Positions 26,762 to 35,500 of a stretch of DNA of 64,000 bases are shown piece by piece. A program made the position numbers and the translations under genes. The stretch comes from Labrys monachus (lineage in GTDB: Bacteria; Pseudomonadota; Alphaproteobacteria; Rhizobiales; Labraceae): assembly GCF_030814655.1 (NCBI RefSeq), contig NZ_JAUSVK010000001.1, positions 1,817,501 through 1,881,500 of the forward strand. The letters are read 5' to 3'. The notes under the pieces are model-generated. The model was given only the letters and a program-made list of their open reading frames with translations. It ran no database searches and was not told where the DNA came from. Numbering within the stretch: position 1 is the first letter of the stretch; every line of letters begins with the position of its first letter.

Positions 26762-27793
26762 TCAAGAGCGAGCCGGACGGCCGCGCGCCCGGGCGCCGCA
26801 GGAATCGCGGATGAGCAGGGTGTCGTTCAGCACCATCTGCACGGCCGGGCCGGTGCGGCGGCCGCAGATGCGGTCGAAGAGCAAGGTGGCGGCTTCCCGG
26901 CCGATCTCGTAGGCGGGCTGGGCGACCACGGTCAGGCGGGGATGGAAGGCCGTGGCCCAGGGGAAATCGTCGAAGCCGACGACGGCGATGTCGTCGGGGC
27001 AGCGCAGGCCCCGTTCCATCAGCGCCTGCATCATGCCGAGCGTCATGAAGTTGTTGGTGCAGAACACGGCGTCGAGGCGCGGCTCGATCTGCAGCAGAGC
27101 GAGGCCGCCCTGCATCGCCGCGGGGATGTTCGAGGCGCTGGTGACGATATGGGCGGGATCGACGGGAGCGCCGGCCGCCGCCACGGCGCCGAGGAAGCCC
27201 TCGATGCGCTCATGGATGGCCGAGGCCGAAAGATCGGCCTTGAGCAGGCCGATGCGGCGGTGGCCGAGGGAGAGAAGATGGCGGGCGAGTTCGCCGGCCG
27301 CCTCGACATTGTTGGTCAGCACGGCGTCCGCCGCGACGCCCCTGAGGCGACGGTCGCCGAAGACGAGGGGAAGGCCGCTTTCGACGAGGTCGGCGAGCAT
27401 CTCCTCATTGCCGCCGGTCGGCGCCATGACGATGCCGTCGATACGGCGCTCGAGCACGAGGTCGAGCGCCCGCCTTTCGCGCTCCGGATTCTCCTCGGTG
27501 TTGCAGAGCAGGAGATTGTAGCGCTCGCCGCGCTGGTGGGCGGTGTCCTCGACGCCGCGGACGAAATCGGCGAAGAAGGGGTTGGCGACATCGGCGATCA
27601 GCACGGCGATGGTTCCCGTCTGGCTGACGCGCAGGCTGCGGGCGATGCCGTCCGGCCGGTATTTCAGGAGCTTGATCGCCTGCTTGACCTTCTTCTTGGT
27701 CTCGGGGCTGACGGTGCGGGATTCGTTGATGACATGGGAAACGGTCGCGGTGGAAACCCCGGCCTTCAACGCCACGTCCTTGATCGTCGCCAT
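26762..27793 (-). CDS. LacI-family transcriptional regulator
   Basis: Repressor of 343 aa. The helix-turn-helix and hinge are IKDVALKAGVSTATVSHVIN and RPDGIARSLR. The effector domain is a periplasmic-binding-protein fold (TGTIAVLIADVANPFFADFV; DDIAVVGFDDFPWA). LacI-like sites of the form TAAACGATT lie in its own leader and in the isomerase/flavin-reductase control region, so it probably governs the 15717-26416 island and itself. The inducer is likely the imported carbohydrate or a product of it. Confidence 0.93.
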   Translation of the reverse strand: MATIKDVALKAGVSTATVSHVINESRTVSPETKKKVKQAIKLLKYRPDGIARSLRVSQTGTIAVLIADVANPFFADFVRGVEDTAHQRGERYNLLLCNTEENPERERRALDLVLERRIDGIVMAPTGGNEEMLADLVESGLPLVFGDRRLRGVAADAVLTNNVEAAGELARHLLSLGHRRIGLLKADLSASAIHERIEGFLGAVAAAGAPVDPAHIVTSASNIPAAMQGGLALLQIEPRLDAVFCTNNFMTLGMMQALMERGLRCPDDIAVVGFDDFPWATAFHPRLTVVAQPAYEIGREAATLLFDRICGRRTGPAVQMVLNDTLLIRDSCGARARGRPARS

Positions 27794-27832
27794 GCGGTGT
27801 TTCGACCTCTCTCACGCCGGGAATATCAGCGT

Positions 27833-27842
27833 TAAACGATTT
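27833..27842. promoter_or_regulatory. LacI-type operator in front of the lacI-type gene
   Basis: TAAACGATTT, 40 nt upstream of the start at 27793. It matches the sites at 17019 and 17220, consistent with autoregulation. Confidence 0.5.
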
Positions 27843-27864
27843 TATTGCCGGAGTCAGGGCGCAT

Positions 27865-28347
27865 TCACGCCTTTTCCTCCTGCAGGAGATCAAGCGGGAA
27901 GCCCGACGCCTTGATCGTCTTGGTGACGATGTAGGTGAAGTAGCGGTCGATGCCGACATCCTCGGCCAGAAGCCGGTCGACCAGCCGCTGATAGGCGTCG
28001 ATATCCGCCGCGACGACGCGCAGCACATAGTCGACGCCGCCGCCCACCGCGTCGCAGCCGACGATGGCGCTCTCGCGCATCACCATCGCCTCGAAGCGCT
28101 GGAAATCGGCCTGGCGATGGCTCTTCAGCATGATCTCGACCAGCACGGTGGCGAAACGGCCGAGCCTGCCGGCATCGATGCAGGCGCTGTAGCCGGCGAT
28201 GACGCCGGCCTTCTCCAGGCGCCGCAGCCGCTCCCAGCAGGCGGCGGCGGACAGATGGACCTCCACCGCCAGGCCGAGCTTGGTGATGCGGCCGTCACGC
28301 TGCAGCGCCGCCAGGATTTTCAGGTCGATCTTGTCGAGTTTCAGCAT
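27865..28347 (-). CDS. AsnC/Lrp-family regulator of ectoine catabolism
   Basis: Feast/famine regulator of 160 aa: an N-terminal HTH (KIDLKILAALQRDGRITKLG with HLSAAACWERLRRLEKAG) and a C-terminal RAM domain (GCDAVGGGVDYVLRVVAADI). Ectoine catabolic loci commonly carry such a gene (asnC or doeX) next to enuR, and here it is divergent from the EnuR-like gene. DoeX-like function is inferred from that context. It probably senses a pathway intermediate such as diaminobutyrate or its acetyl form. Confidence 0.87.
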   Translation of the reverse strand: MLKLDKIDLKILAALQRDGRITKLGLAVEVHLSAAACWERLRRLEKAGVIAGYSACIDAGRLGRFATVLVEIMLKSHRQADFQRFEAMVMRESAIVGCDAVGGGVDYVLRVVAADIDAYQRLVDRLLAEDVGIDRYFTYIVTKTIKASGFPLDLLQEEKA

Positions 28348-28387
28348 GGCGCGGGCGGGTTGAATGATATAATCAGATCAGCGCCGG

Positions 28388-28400
28388 ATATTGTATCAGG
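28388..28400. promoter_or_regulatory. Candidate EnuR site in the asnC/enuR gap
   Basis: ATATTGTATCAGG lies just before the enuR start. ATTGTAT-type words recur in the eutB leader: ACAATAT at 29914-29920 and TTTGTATCG at 29938-29946. The shared motif is a weak but consistent candidate for a MocR-type operator. Confidence 0.3.
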
Positions 28401-28408
28401 ACAATTTC

Positions 28409-29899
28409 ATGACGCCCTTTGATTCTGACCAGTTTCGCAGCCGAGTCCAGTCCCGCGAGGGATACCCCGCCCAAGGGGCTTCGCGCGAGCCGCTGGCCGA
28501 GGCCGCGTCGTGGCGGCCCGTCCTGCCCCGGCGCAAGGGCGCCACCAAGCACAGGCTCCTCACCGACCGCATCATCGCCGATATCGATGCCGGGGTGCTG
28601 CGCCCGGGTGTCCGCATGCCGACGCATCGCGACCTCGCCCACGATCTCGGCGTGTCCGTGCAGACGGTGAGCCTCAGCTACAAGGAGGCGGAGCGGCGCG
28701 GCTATCTGCGCGGCGAGGTCGGCCGCGGCACCTTCGTGCGCGAGCGCGTCACCGAGCGGGCGGACCGTTTCATGCTGGACCGCGAGGCCGGCCAGGCCGC
28801 CGACCTCTCCATCGTCCGCGCCGTCTATACCGAGGCGCATGAACGGGCCTCCCGCCACGCCATGGCGCGGCTCGGCGAGGCCGACAACAGCGTCTTCATG
28901 CGGCCCTGCCGCCCGATCGCCGGGCTCGACCGCCATCGCGCGGCCGGTCAGGCCTGGCTGCGCCGGCTCGGCGTCGACGCCGAAATGGACCGCATCCTGA
29001 TCACCAACGGGGCGGCGCACGGGCTGTTCCTCGCGGTGGCGGCGGTGGTCCATCCAGGCGAGGTGGTGCTCACCGAGAGCCTGACCGACCATGGCATCAT
29101 CGGCCTCGCCACCGTGCTCGGCTTCACCCTGCGCAGCCTGCCGACCGACGCCGAAGGCATCCTGCCACCGGCCTTCGAGGCGGCCTGCGCCGCCGGCGAC
29201 GTCAAGGCGCTGGTGCTGATCCCCTCCTTCGGCAACCCGACCAGCCATGTCGCCGGGACGCAGCGGCGCCGGGCCATCGCCGACATCGCCGCGCGCCACG
29301 GCGTCTTCGTCATCGAGGACGAGGTCTACAAGCCGCTGCTGGAGGAGGACCTGCCGTCGATCACGCAGATGCTGCCCGATCTCGGCTTCTTCGTCACCAG
29401 CATGACCAAGACGGTGATGACGGGCCTGCGCGTCGGCTATCTCGTGGTGCCGCCGACCTACAGCATCCGCGTCGCCAGCATCATGCGGGTGACGAGCTGG
29501 AGCGCCACCAACCTGCCGGCGGAGATCGCCTCGCTGTGGATCGAGGACGGCACGGCCGACGCCCTGGTGCGGGTGCAGCGGCAGGAGGCCCGCGCCCGGC
29601 AGGCGATCGTGGCCCAGAAGCTCGGCGATCTCGTCGCCGCCACCCATCCGCTGTCGCTCTGCGCGTGGCTCGCCGTGCCGCGGCGCTGGACCGAGGAGGG
29701 CTTGGTGCGGGCGCTGGCGCAGCGCGGCATCGCCGTCACCCCGTCGGACCCGTTCATCGCCGGCGAGACCGTCGCCAGCGGCATCCGCATCTGCCTGGGC
29801 GGGCAGCTGTCGCATGCCGCGCTCGCCGAAGCGCTGGGCGCGGTCCGGGCGACGTTCGAGCAGCTGCCGCCGGTGTTCGACGTGCGCTCGATCGCCTAG
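28409..29899 (+). CDS. enuR: MocR/PdxR-type regulator EnuR of ectoine utilisation
   Basis: Fusion regulator of 496 aa. The N-terminal GntR winged helix includes VRMPTHRDLAHDLGVSVQTV, and the C-terminal fold-type I aminotransferase domain binds PLP (Lys in TSMTKTVMTGLRVGYL; ITNGAAHGLFLAVAAV). In known systems EnuR represses uptake and degradation genes and is released when its PLP aldimine meets N-alpha-acetyl-diaminobutyrate or DABA. ATG 28409 follows AGGA by 7-8 nt. The downstream eut/doe/ehu genes strongly support this assignment. Confidence 0.9.
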   Translation: MTPFDSDQFRSRVQSREGYPAQGASREPLAEAASWRPVLPRRKGATKHRLLTDRIIADIDAGVLRPGVRMPTHRDLAHDLGVSVQTVSLSYKEAERRGYLRGEVGRGTFVRERVTERADRFMLDREAGQAADLSIVRAVYTEAHERASRHAMARLGEADNSVFMRPCRPIAGLDRHRAAGQAWLRRLGVDAEMDRILITNGAAHGLFLAVAAVVHPGEVVLTESLTDHGIIGLATVLGFTLRSLPTDAEGILPPAFEAACAAGDVKALVLIPSFGNPTSHVAGTQRRRAIADIAARHGVFVIEDEVYKPLLEEDLPSITQMLPDLGFFVTSMTKTVMTGLRVGYLVVPPTYSIRVASIMRVTSWSATNLPAEIASLWIEDGTADALVRVQRQEARARQAIVAQKLGDLVAATHPLSLCAWLAVPRRWTEEGLVRALAQRGIAVTPSDPFIAGETVASGIRICLGGQLSHAALAEALGAVRATFEQLPPVFDVRSIA

Positions 29900-30060
29900 G
29901 GAGCTTGTGTCATTACAATATAATAATTGACATGAAATTTGTATCGCTACACCATCCCCGGGCTTTCACGAGGGGAATGATGGATGGTGGTTGTGGTCGC
30001 CCCGACAGGCGCGTGCTCCGGCGGCGTTGCGCGCGCTAGCGCCTGCTGCGGAGCGCGGCC
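29900..30060 (+). promoter_or_regulatory. Probable control region of the ectoine catabolic operon
   Basis: An AT-rich stretch (29908-29946) in otherwise GC-rich DNA contains TTGACA at 29927-29932, ACAATAT and TTTGTATCG. The -10 hexamer is not clear. It is the expected place for EnuR-controlled transcription of eutB onwards. Confidence 0.45.
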
Positions 30061-31035
30061 TTGAACGCGCCGCTTCCGCCGATGGTCGGCCTCGACGCCA
30101 TCCGCGCCGCCGAGGCGCGCATCGTGGGCAGGGTCGCTCGCACGCCGATGGCGCGCTCGCCCGCCCTGTCCGGCGCCTTCCCCGTCTTCCTCAAGCTCGA
30201 GACCCGCCAGCCGACCGGCAGCTTCAAGCTGCGCGGCGCCACCAACGCCGTGCTGGCGCTGGGCGGGCAGGGCCCGGGCTTCGTCACCGCCTCCACCGGC
30301 AATCACGGCCGCGCGCTCGCCCATGCCGCCCGCGCCGAGGGCGGCCGGGCGGTGATCTGCATGTCGAGCCTCGTGCCTTCGAACAAGGTGGAGGCCGTGC
30401 GTGCGCTCGGCGCGGAGATCCATATCGTCGGCCGCTCCCAGGACGAGGCCCAGATCGAGGTCGACCGCCTCGTGCGCGAAGAGGGGCTGGTCGAAGTGCC
30501 GCCCTTCGACCATGCGGCGGTGATCGCCGGGCAGGGGACGCTGGGGCTGGAGATCCTCGCCGACCTGCCCGAGGTGGCGCAGGTGCTGGTGCCGCTGTCG
30601 GGCGGCGGGCTCGCCGCGGGGGTCGCCGCCGCGGTCAAGGCCATGCGCCCGCGGGCCCGCCTCGTCGGCGTGTCGATGGCGAGGGGCGCGGCGATGCAGG
30701 CGAGCCTCGCCGCCGGCCGGCCGGTGCCGGTCGAGGAGGTGGCGACGCTCGCCGATTCGCTCGGCGGCGGCATCGGCCTCGCCAATCGCCACACCTTCGC
30801 GATGTGCCGCGCGCTTCTCGACGACGTCCTCCTCCTGACCGAGGAGGAGATCGCGGCGGGCATCCGCCATGCCTTCACCGCCGAGAACGAGGTGGTGGAG
30901 GGCGCCGGCGCCGTCGGCATCGCCGCCCTGCTGTCCGGCAAGGCGAAAGCCGAGGGGCCGACCGTGCTGGTGGTCTCCGGCCGAAACATCGACGAGGGCC
31001 TGCATCGGCGCATCCTGCGGGGGGACATGGCGTGA
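30061..31035 (+). CDS. eutB: Hydroxyectoine-utilisation dehydratase EutB
   Basis: Fold-type II PLP enzyme of 324 aa related to threonine dehydratase. PLP-binding Lys is in TGSFKLRGATNAV, the phosphate-binding loops are STGNHGRALAHAA and PLSGGGLAAGV. In ectoine loci EutB is proposed to act with EutA and EutC in converting hydroxyectoine towards ectoine. The assumed start is TTG 30061 with GGAG 7 nt upstream; a later ATG at 30082 is possible. It overlaps eutC by 4 nt. Confidence 0.9.
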   Translation: MNAPLPPMVGLDAIRAAEARIVGRVARTPMARSPALSGAFPVFLKLETRQPTGSFKLRGATNAVLALGGQGPGFVTASTGNHGRALAHAARAEGGRAVICMSSLVPSNKVEAVRALGAEIHIVGRSQDEAQIEVDRLVREEGLVEVPPFDHAAVIAGQGTLGLEILADLPEVAQVLVPLSGGGLAAGVAAAVKAMRPRARLVGVSMARGAAMQASLAAGRPVPVEEVATLADSLGGGIGLANRHTFAMCRALLDDVLLLTEEEIAAGIRHAFTAENEVVEGAGAVGIAALLSGKAKAEGPTVLVVSGRNIDEGLHRRILRGDMA

Positions 31036-32036
31036 TCATCCTGACCGAGAGCGATCTGCGCCGCATCGTGCCGCTCGACGCCGATGCCGTCGCCTGCGTC
31101 GAGGAGGCTTTCCTGGCGCTGGCCACCAAGGCGGTGGCGATGCCGCCGATCCTGCGCCTCGACATCCCCGAGCATCGCGGCGAGGTCGACGTCAAGACGG
31201 CCTATGTCCCCGGCCTCGACGGTTTCGCCATCAAGGTCAGCCCGGGCTTCTTCGACAATCCGAAGCTGGGCCTGCCCAGCCTCAACGGCCTGATGATCCT
31301 GTTCAGCGCCCGCACCGGCCTCGTCGAGGCGCTGCTGCTCGACAATGGCTATCTGACGCAGATGCGCACCGCCGCGGCCGGCGCGGTGGCCGCCCGCCAT
31401 CTGGCGCGCACCGATGCACGCCGCGCCGCCATCCTCGGCGCCGGCGAACAGGCCCGCCTGCAGCTCGAAGCGCTGACGCTGGTACGGCCGATCGAGCGGG
31501 CCGCCATCTGGGCGCGCGATCCGGAGCGGGCGAGGGCGGCGGCCGCCGAACTGACGCAAAGGCTGGGTATCGTCGTCGAAGCCGTGGCGACGGCCGAGAC
31601 GGCCTGCGCCGGCGCGGACATCATCGTTACCGCGACGCCGGCCGAACGGCCGATCCTGGAGGCGGACTGGCTGGTGCCGGGCCAACATGTCACCGCCATG
31701 GGCTCGGATGCCGAGCACAAGAACGAGATCGATCCCGCCGTCTTCCTCAAGGCCGTCTATGTCGCCGACAGCCTGTCGCAGACCCGCCGCCTCGGCGAGC
31801 TCGCTTATGCCATCCGCGCCGGCATGGCCGGGCCGGACGAGGTCTTCGCCGAGATCGGACAGGTGATCGCCGGACAGGCGCCGGGGCGACGCAGCGATGC
31901 CGACATCACGCTGTGCGACCTCACCGGCACCGGCGTGCAGGACACCGCCATCGCCACGCTGGCCCATCGCCGCGCGCTCGCCGCCGGGGCCGGCCGCATT
32001 TTCGAGACCACAGATCCGATCGGAGGAACCGCGTGA
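31032..32036 (+). CDS. eutC: Ectoine utilisation protein EutC (ornithine cyclodeaminase family)
   Basis: Ornithine cyclodeaminase/mu-crystallin-type NAD(P)-binding protein of 334 aa. Features are GFAIKVSPGFFDNP, the Rossmann motif AAILGAGEQARLQLEAL, ADIIVTATPAERPIL and VTAMGSDAEHKNEID. It starts at GTG 31032 within the eutB stop (GTGA) and ends overlapping doeA in the same way. Proposed to act with EutB on hydroxyectoine; its precise reaction is still inferred in the literature. Confidence 0.9.
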   Translation: MIILTESDLRRIVPLDADAVACVEEAFLALATKAVAMPPILRLDIPEHRGEVDVKTAYVPGLDGFAIKVSPGFFDNPKLGLPSLNGLMILFSARTGLVEALLLDNGYLTQMRTAAAGAVAARHLARTDARRAAILGAGEQARLQLEALTLVRPIERAAIWARDPERARAAAAELTQRLGIVVEAVATAETACAGADIIVTATPAERPILEADWLVPGQHVTAMGSDAEHKNEIDPAVFLKAVYVADSLSQTRRLGELAYAIRAGMAGPDEVFAEIGQVIAGQAPGRRSDADITLCDLTGTGVQDTAIATLAHRRALAAGAGRIFETTDPIGGTA

Positions 32037-33214
32037 CGGGACCCACTCTCCCTTTCAGCCGCGACGAATATGCCAGCCGCCTCGCCGCCACCCGCGCCGC
32101 CATGGCGCGGGCCGGCCTCGACGTGCTCATCGTCACCGACCCCTCCAACATGCATTGGCTGACCGGCTATGACGGCTGGTCCTTCTACGTGCATCAATGC
32201 GTCGTCGTCGGCGGCGAGGGCGAGCCGGTCTGGTATGGCCGCGGCCAGGACGCCAACGGCGCCAGGCGCACGGCCTGGCTCGGCCACGACAACATCGTCG
32301 GCTATCCCGATCATTATGTGCAGTCGACCGAGCGCCACCCGATGGACCTGCTCGCGCAGGTGATGGAGGAGCGCGGCTGGTCGCGCGGCGTCATCGGCGT
32401 CGAGATGGACAATTACTGGTTCACCGCCGCCGCCTATGCCTCGCTGACGCAGCATCTTCCCCATGCCCGCTTCAAGGATTCGCAGTCGCTGGTGAACTGG
32501 CAGCGCGCGGTCAAGAGTCCCGCCGAGATCGACTATATGCGCAAGGCCGGGAAGATCGTCGAGGCGATGCACAGGCGTATCGTCGAGACGGTCGAGCCGG
32601 GCATGCGCAAGAACGATCTCGTCGCCGAGATCTTCGATGCCGGCATCCGCGGCGTCGACGGCATCGGCGGCGACTATGCCGCCATCGTGCCGCTGCTGCC
32701 CTCGGGCGAGGAGGCCTCCGCGCCGCATCTCACCTGGAACGACCTGCCGATGAAGTCGGGCGAGGGCACCTTCTTCGAGATCGCCGGCTGCTACAAGCGC
32801 TACCATTGCCCGCTGTCACGCACGGTCTTTCTCGGCAAGCCGACCCAGGCCTTCCTCGATGCCGAGAAGGCGACGCTGGAGGGCATGGAAGCGGGGCTGG
32901 CGGCGGCCAGGCCCGGCAATGCCTGCGAGGACATCGCCAACGCCTTCTTCGCCGTGCTCAGGAAGTACGGCATCGTCAAGGACAACCGCACCGGTTACTC
33001 CATCGGCCTCAGCTATCCGCCCGACTGGGGCGAGCGCACCATGAGCCTGCGTCCGGGCGACCGCACGGAGCTGCGCCCCGGCATGACCTTCCATTTCATG
33101 ACCGGCCTGTGGCTGGAGACGATGGGCCTGGAGATCACCGAGAGCATCCTGATCACCGAGACCGGCGTCGAATGCCTCGCCGACGTGCCGCGCCAGCTCT
33201 TCGTCAAGCCATGA
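32033..33214 (+). CDS. doeA: Ectoine hydrolase DoeA (EutD)
   Basis: M24-fold enzyme of 393 aa (creatinase/prolidase-like) that opens the ectoine ring to N-alpha-acetyl-L-2,4-diaminobutyrate. The N-terminal creatinase domain begins DEYASRLAATRAAMARAGLD. The C-terminal pita-bread domain carries GVDGIGGDYAAIVPLLP, FEIAGCYKRYHCPLSRT and RPGMTFHFMTGLW. It starts at GTG 32033, overlapping eutC by 4 nt, and overlaps doeB likewise. This is the first committed step and the strongest marker of the pathway here. Confidence 0.93.
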   Translation: MTGPTLPFSRDEYASRLAATRAAMARAGLDVLIVTDPSNMHWLTGYDGWSFYVHQCVVVGGEGEPVWYGRGQDANGARRTAWLGHDNIVGYPDHYVQSTERHPMDLLAQVMEERGWSRGVIGVEMDNYWFTAAAYASLTQHLPHARFKDSQSLVNWQRAVKSPAEIDYMRKAGKIVEAMHRRIVETVEPGMRKNDLVAEIFDAGIRGVDGIGGDYAAIVPLLPSGEEASAPHLTWNDLPMKSGEGTFFEIAGCYKRYHCPLSRTVFLGKPTQAFLDAEKATLEGMEAGLAAARPGNACEDIANAFFAVLRKYGIVKDNRTGYSIGLSYPPDWGERTMSLRPGDRTELRPGMTFHFMTGLWLETMGLEITESILITETGVECLADVPRQLFVKP

Positions 33215-34230
33215 ACGCCGTCGCGCCCGCCCTTCGCCCGTCGCCCATCGCCGCCACCGTCGATTTCGAGGCGGACGGCGTGCAGCACGGCCATCTGCGC
33301 CTGCCCTGGAGCCGGGACGATTCGGCCTGGGGCTCGGTGATGATCCCGGTCACGGTCGTCAAGCGCGGGCAGGGGCCGACCGCGCTGTTGACCGGCGCCA
33401 ATCACGGCGACGAATATGAGGGGCCGATCGCGCTGTTCGATCTGGCGCGCACCCTCGACGCCGAGGCGGTGACGGGCCGGGTGATCATCGTGCCGGCCAT
33501 GAACTATCCCGCCTTCCGGGCGGGGACGCGCACCTCGCCGATCGACAGGGGCAATCTCAACCGGATGTTCCCGGGGCGGCCCGACGGCACGGTCACCGAG
33601 AAGATCGCGGATTACTTCGCCCGCACCCTGCTGCCGATGGCTGATATCGTGCTCGACTTCCACTCCGGCGGCCGCACGCTCGACTTCCTGCCCTATGCCG
33701 CGGCGCACGAACTCCCGGACAAGGCGCAGGAAGCGCGCTGCTTCGCCGCGGTCGCCGCCTTCTCGGCGCCGTGGTCGATGCGGATGATCGAGATCGACGC
33801 CGTCGGCATGTACGACACCGCGGCGGAGGCGATGGGCAAGGTCTTCGTCACCACCGAACTCGGCGGCGGCGGCACGGCGACGGCCCGCTCCGCCGGCATC
33901 GCCCGGCGCGGCGCGGCGAACCTGCTCCGCCATGCCGGCATCCTGGCGGGGGCACCGGAGACCGCGCCGACGCGCTGGCTCGACATGCCCTCGTCCGACT
34001 GCTTCGGCTTCAGCGGCGAGGACGGCCTGGTCGAGTTCCTCCGGGATCTCGGCGATCCCGTCGCCAAGGGCGAGGTCATCGCCCGCATCCACCCGATCGG
34101 GCGCACCGGCCAGGCGCCGGCCGAGCATCGCGCCGCGCTGGACGGCCTGCTCGCCGCCCGCCATTTCCCCGGCCTCGTCAAGGCCGGCGACTGCCTCGCC
34201 GTCGTCGCGACCGTGGAGGATCGCGCCTGA
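33211..34230 (+). CDS. doeB: N-alpha-acetyl-L-2,4-diaminobutyrate deacetylase DoeB (EutE)
   Basis: Zinc-dependent deacetylase of the aspartoacylase/succinylglutamate desuccinylase fold, 339 aa. Metal ligands are visible in LLTGANHGDEYEGP (HxxE) and VLDFHSGGRTLDFLP, and the catalytic Glu in FVTTELGGGG. It releases acetate and L-2,4-diaminobutyrate, the substrate of DoeD. It overlaps doeA by 4 nt; ehuB follows after 71 nt. Confidence 0.93.
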   Translation: MNAVAPALRPSPIAATVDFEADGVQHGHLRLPWSRDDSAWGSVMIPVTVVKRGQGPTALLTGANHGDEYEGPIALFDLARTLDAEAVTGRVIIVPAMNYPAFRAGTRTSPIDRGNLNRMFPGRPDGTVTEKIADYFARTLLPMADIVLDFHSGGRTLDFLPYAAAHELPDKAQEARCFAAVAAFSAPWSMRMIEIDAVGMYDTAAEAMGKVFVTTELGGGGTATARSAGIARRGAANLLRHAGILAGAPETAPTRWLDMPSSDCFGFSGEDGLVEFLRDLGDPVAKGEVIARIHPIGRTGQAPAEHRAALDGLLAARHFPGLVKAGDCLAVVATVEDRA

Positions 34231-34301
34231 CGGTCCCGACAACAACCCAGCAGACCGGATCCAACCGGATCGTTCCAACCAGAAGACAGGAGAACCACAC
34301 C

Positions 34302-35168
34302 ATGACATCCATCCGTCTCACCGGCCTCGCGGTCATCGCCTTTGCCGCCGGCCTCGGCGCCGCCGCTCCCGCGCTCGCCACCTCGCTCGAGGAGGTCAAG
34401 AGCAACGGCTATATCCGCGGCGCCAGCGCCAATGAGGTGCCCTACAGCTACATGGACGAGAACGGCGGCGCCAAGGGCATCGGGCCGGACGTCGCCACCG
34501 CCGTACTCAAGTCGCTGGGCGTCAACGAGATCGACTGGTCGGTGACGCCGTTCGGCTCGCTCATCCCCGGCCTCAAGGCCAAGCGCTTCGACTTTGTCGC
34601 CGCCGAGCAGAACATCCTGCCGGACCGCTGCAAGCAGGTGACCTTCACCGTGCCGAATTCGAGCTATGGCGAAGGGCTGCTCGTGCCCACCGGCAATCCG
34701 AAGAAGCTGCATTCCTACGAGGACATCAAGAAGGATCCCTCGATCAAGGTGGCGATCGTCTCGGGCGCCGACCAGCTCGACTTCCTGCACGACCTCGGCG
34801 TGCCCGACAGCCAGATCGTGATGATCCAGGCCAATGCCGACGCGCTCTCGACCATCCAGACCGGCCGTGCCGACGCCTATGCCGCGACCGAATTGACGGT
34901 GGCGCAACTGGTCAAGGCCGGCGGCACCGGCGTGGAACAGGCCGAGCCGTTCAGCGATCCCGTCATCAAGGGCAAGCCGGCCCGCTCCTATGGCGGCTTC
35001 GACTTCCGGCCGGAGGACAAGGACCTCTACGAGGCCTTCAACAACGGGCTGATCGCCTTCAAGAAGACCGACGACTACAAGAAGATCCTGACCTCCTACG
35101 GCCTCAGCCCGGAGAGCGTCGAAGCGGCGCGCAGCAAGAGCGTCGAGGATCTCTGCGCCGGCAAGTGA
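34302..35168 (+). CDS. ehuB: Ectoine/hydroxyectoine-binding protein EhuB
   Basis: Periplasmic receptor of 288 aa of the polar amino-acid class, with Sec signal MTSIRLTGLAVIAFAAGLGA, cleaved near ALA-TSL. The SYMDENGGAKGIGPDVATAV and FDFVAAEQNILPDRCKQVTF blocks match EhuB. It binds ectoines for the EhuCDA importer. AGACAGGAGAACCACACC lies upstream as the ribosome site. A 180-bp inverted-repeat element separates it from ehuC, so binding protein and permease may be expressed at different levels. Confidence 0.92.
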   Translation: MTSIRLTGLAVIAFAAGLGAAAPALATSLEEVKSNGYIRGASANEVPYSYMDENGGAKGIGPDVATAVLKSLGVNEIDWSVTPFGSLIPGLKAKRFDFVAAEQNILPDRCKQVTFTVPNSSYGEGLLVPTGNPKKLHSYEDIKKDPSIKVAIVSGADQLDFLHDLGVPDSQIVMIQANADALSTIQTGRADAYAATELTVAQLVKAGGTGVEQAEPFSDPVIKGKPARSYGGFDFRPEDKDLYEAFNNGLIAFKKTDDYKKILTSYGLSPESVEAARSKSVEDLCAGK

Positions 35169-35500
35169 GGGGGGGCGTTCGGGCCCTACCGTCTGGCTTT
35201 GCGGCTCGACCCAAGGGGACGGGCTGATCGTTATTGCGAGTTGAAATCGGCGCAACGCCCGTCTCGTTGATTGACTAAAGGTGCGCCCCTCACCCTCCCC
35301 TGGAGGGGGAGGGTCGACGCGAAGCGTCGGGGTGGGGTGACTTCTTCGCAAAACTTCATGTCTTTGTTCGCATGATCCCGGGGTCGCGCCATCACCCCAC
35401 CCCGGCCTTGCAGGCCGACCCCTTGGCGATATTCGCAAAGCGAATTTCGCCAGACCTCCAGGGGAGGGTGAAACGGCATCGACCTGGCAGGAGGCTTTTC
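35169..35500. other. Noncoding gap inside the ehu operon
   Basis: This 332-bp interval between ehuB and ehuC holds no gene. Most of it is the inverted-repeat element at 35291-35470. The last 12 nt include the ehuC ribosome site (AGGAGG, 35489-35494). Confidence 0.7.
35291..35470. repeat. 180-bp inverted-repeat element with multiple hairpins
   Basis: Terminal arms CACCCTCCCCTGGAGG (35291-35306) and CCTCCAGGGGAGGGTG (35455-35470) are perfect inverted repeats of 16 bp. A second, inner perfect pair is CGGGGTGGGGTGA (35328-35340) and TCACCCCACCCCG (35392-35404). Inside are hairpins GACGC-GAA-GCGTC, GGCCT-TGC-AGGCC and ATTCGC-AAA-GCGAAT. It resembles a palindromic intergenic repeat inserted between operon genes; it encodes nothing evident. 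Confidence 0.85.

Noticed and set aside
29977-30039. 20-codon possible leader peptide before eutB
   Set aside because: The ribosome site is too close to the start and the Arg-rich peptide shows no attenuation pattern.
35372-35500. N-terminal extension of ehuC through the repeat element
   Set aside because: It encodes low-complexity sequence from the inverted repeat; AGGAGG before GTG 35501 marks the true start.
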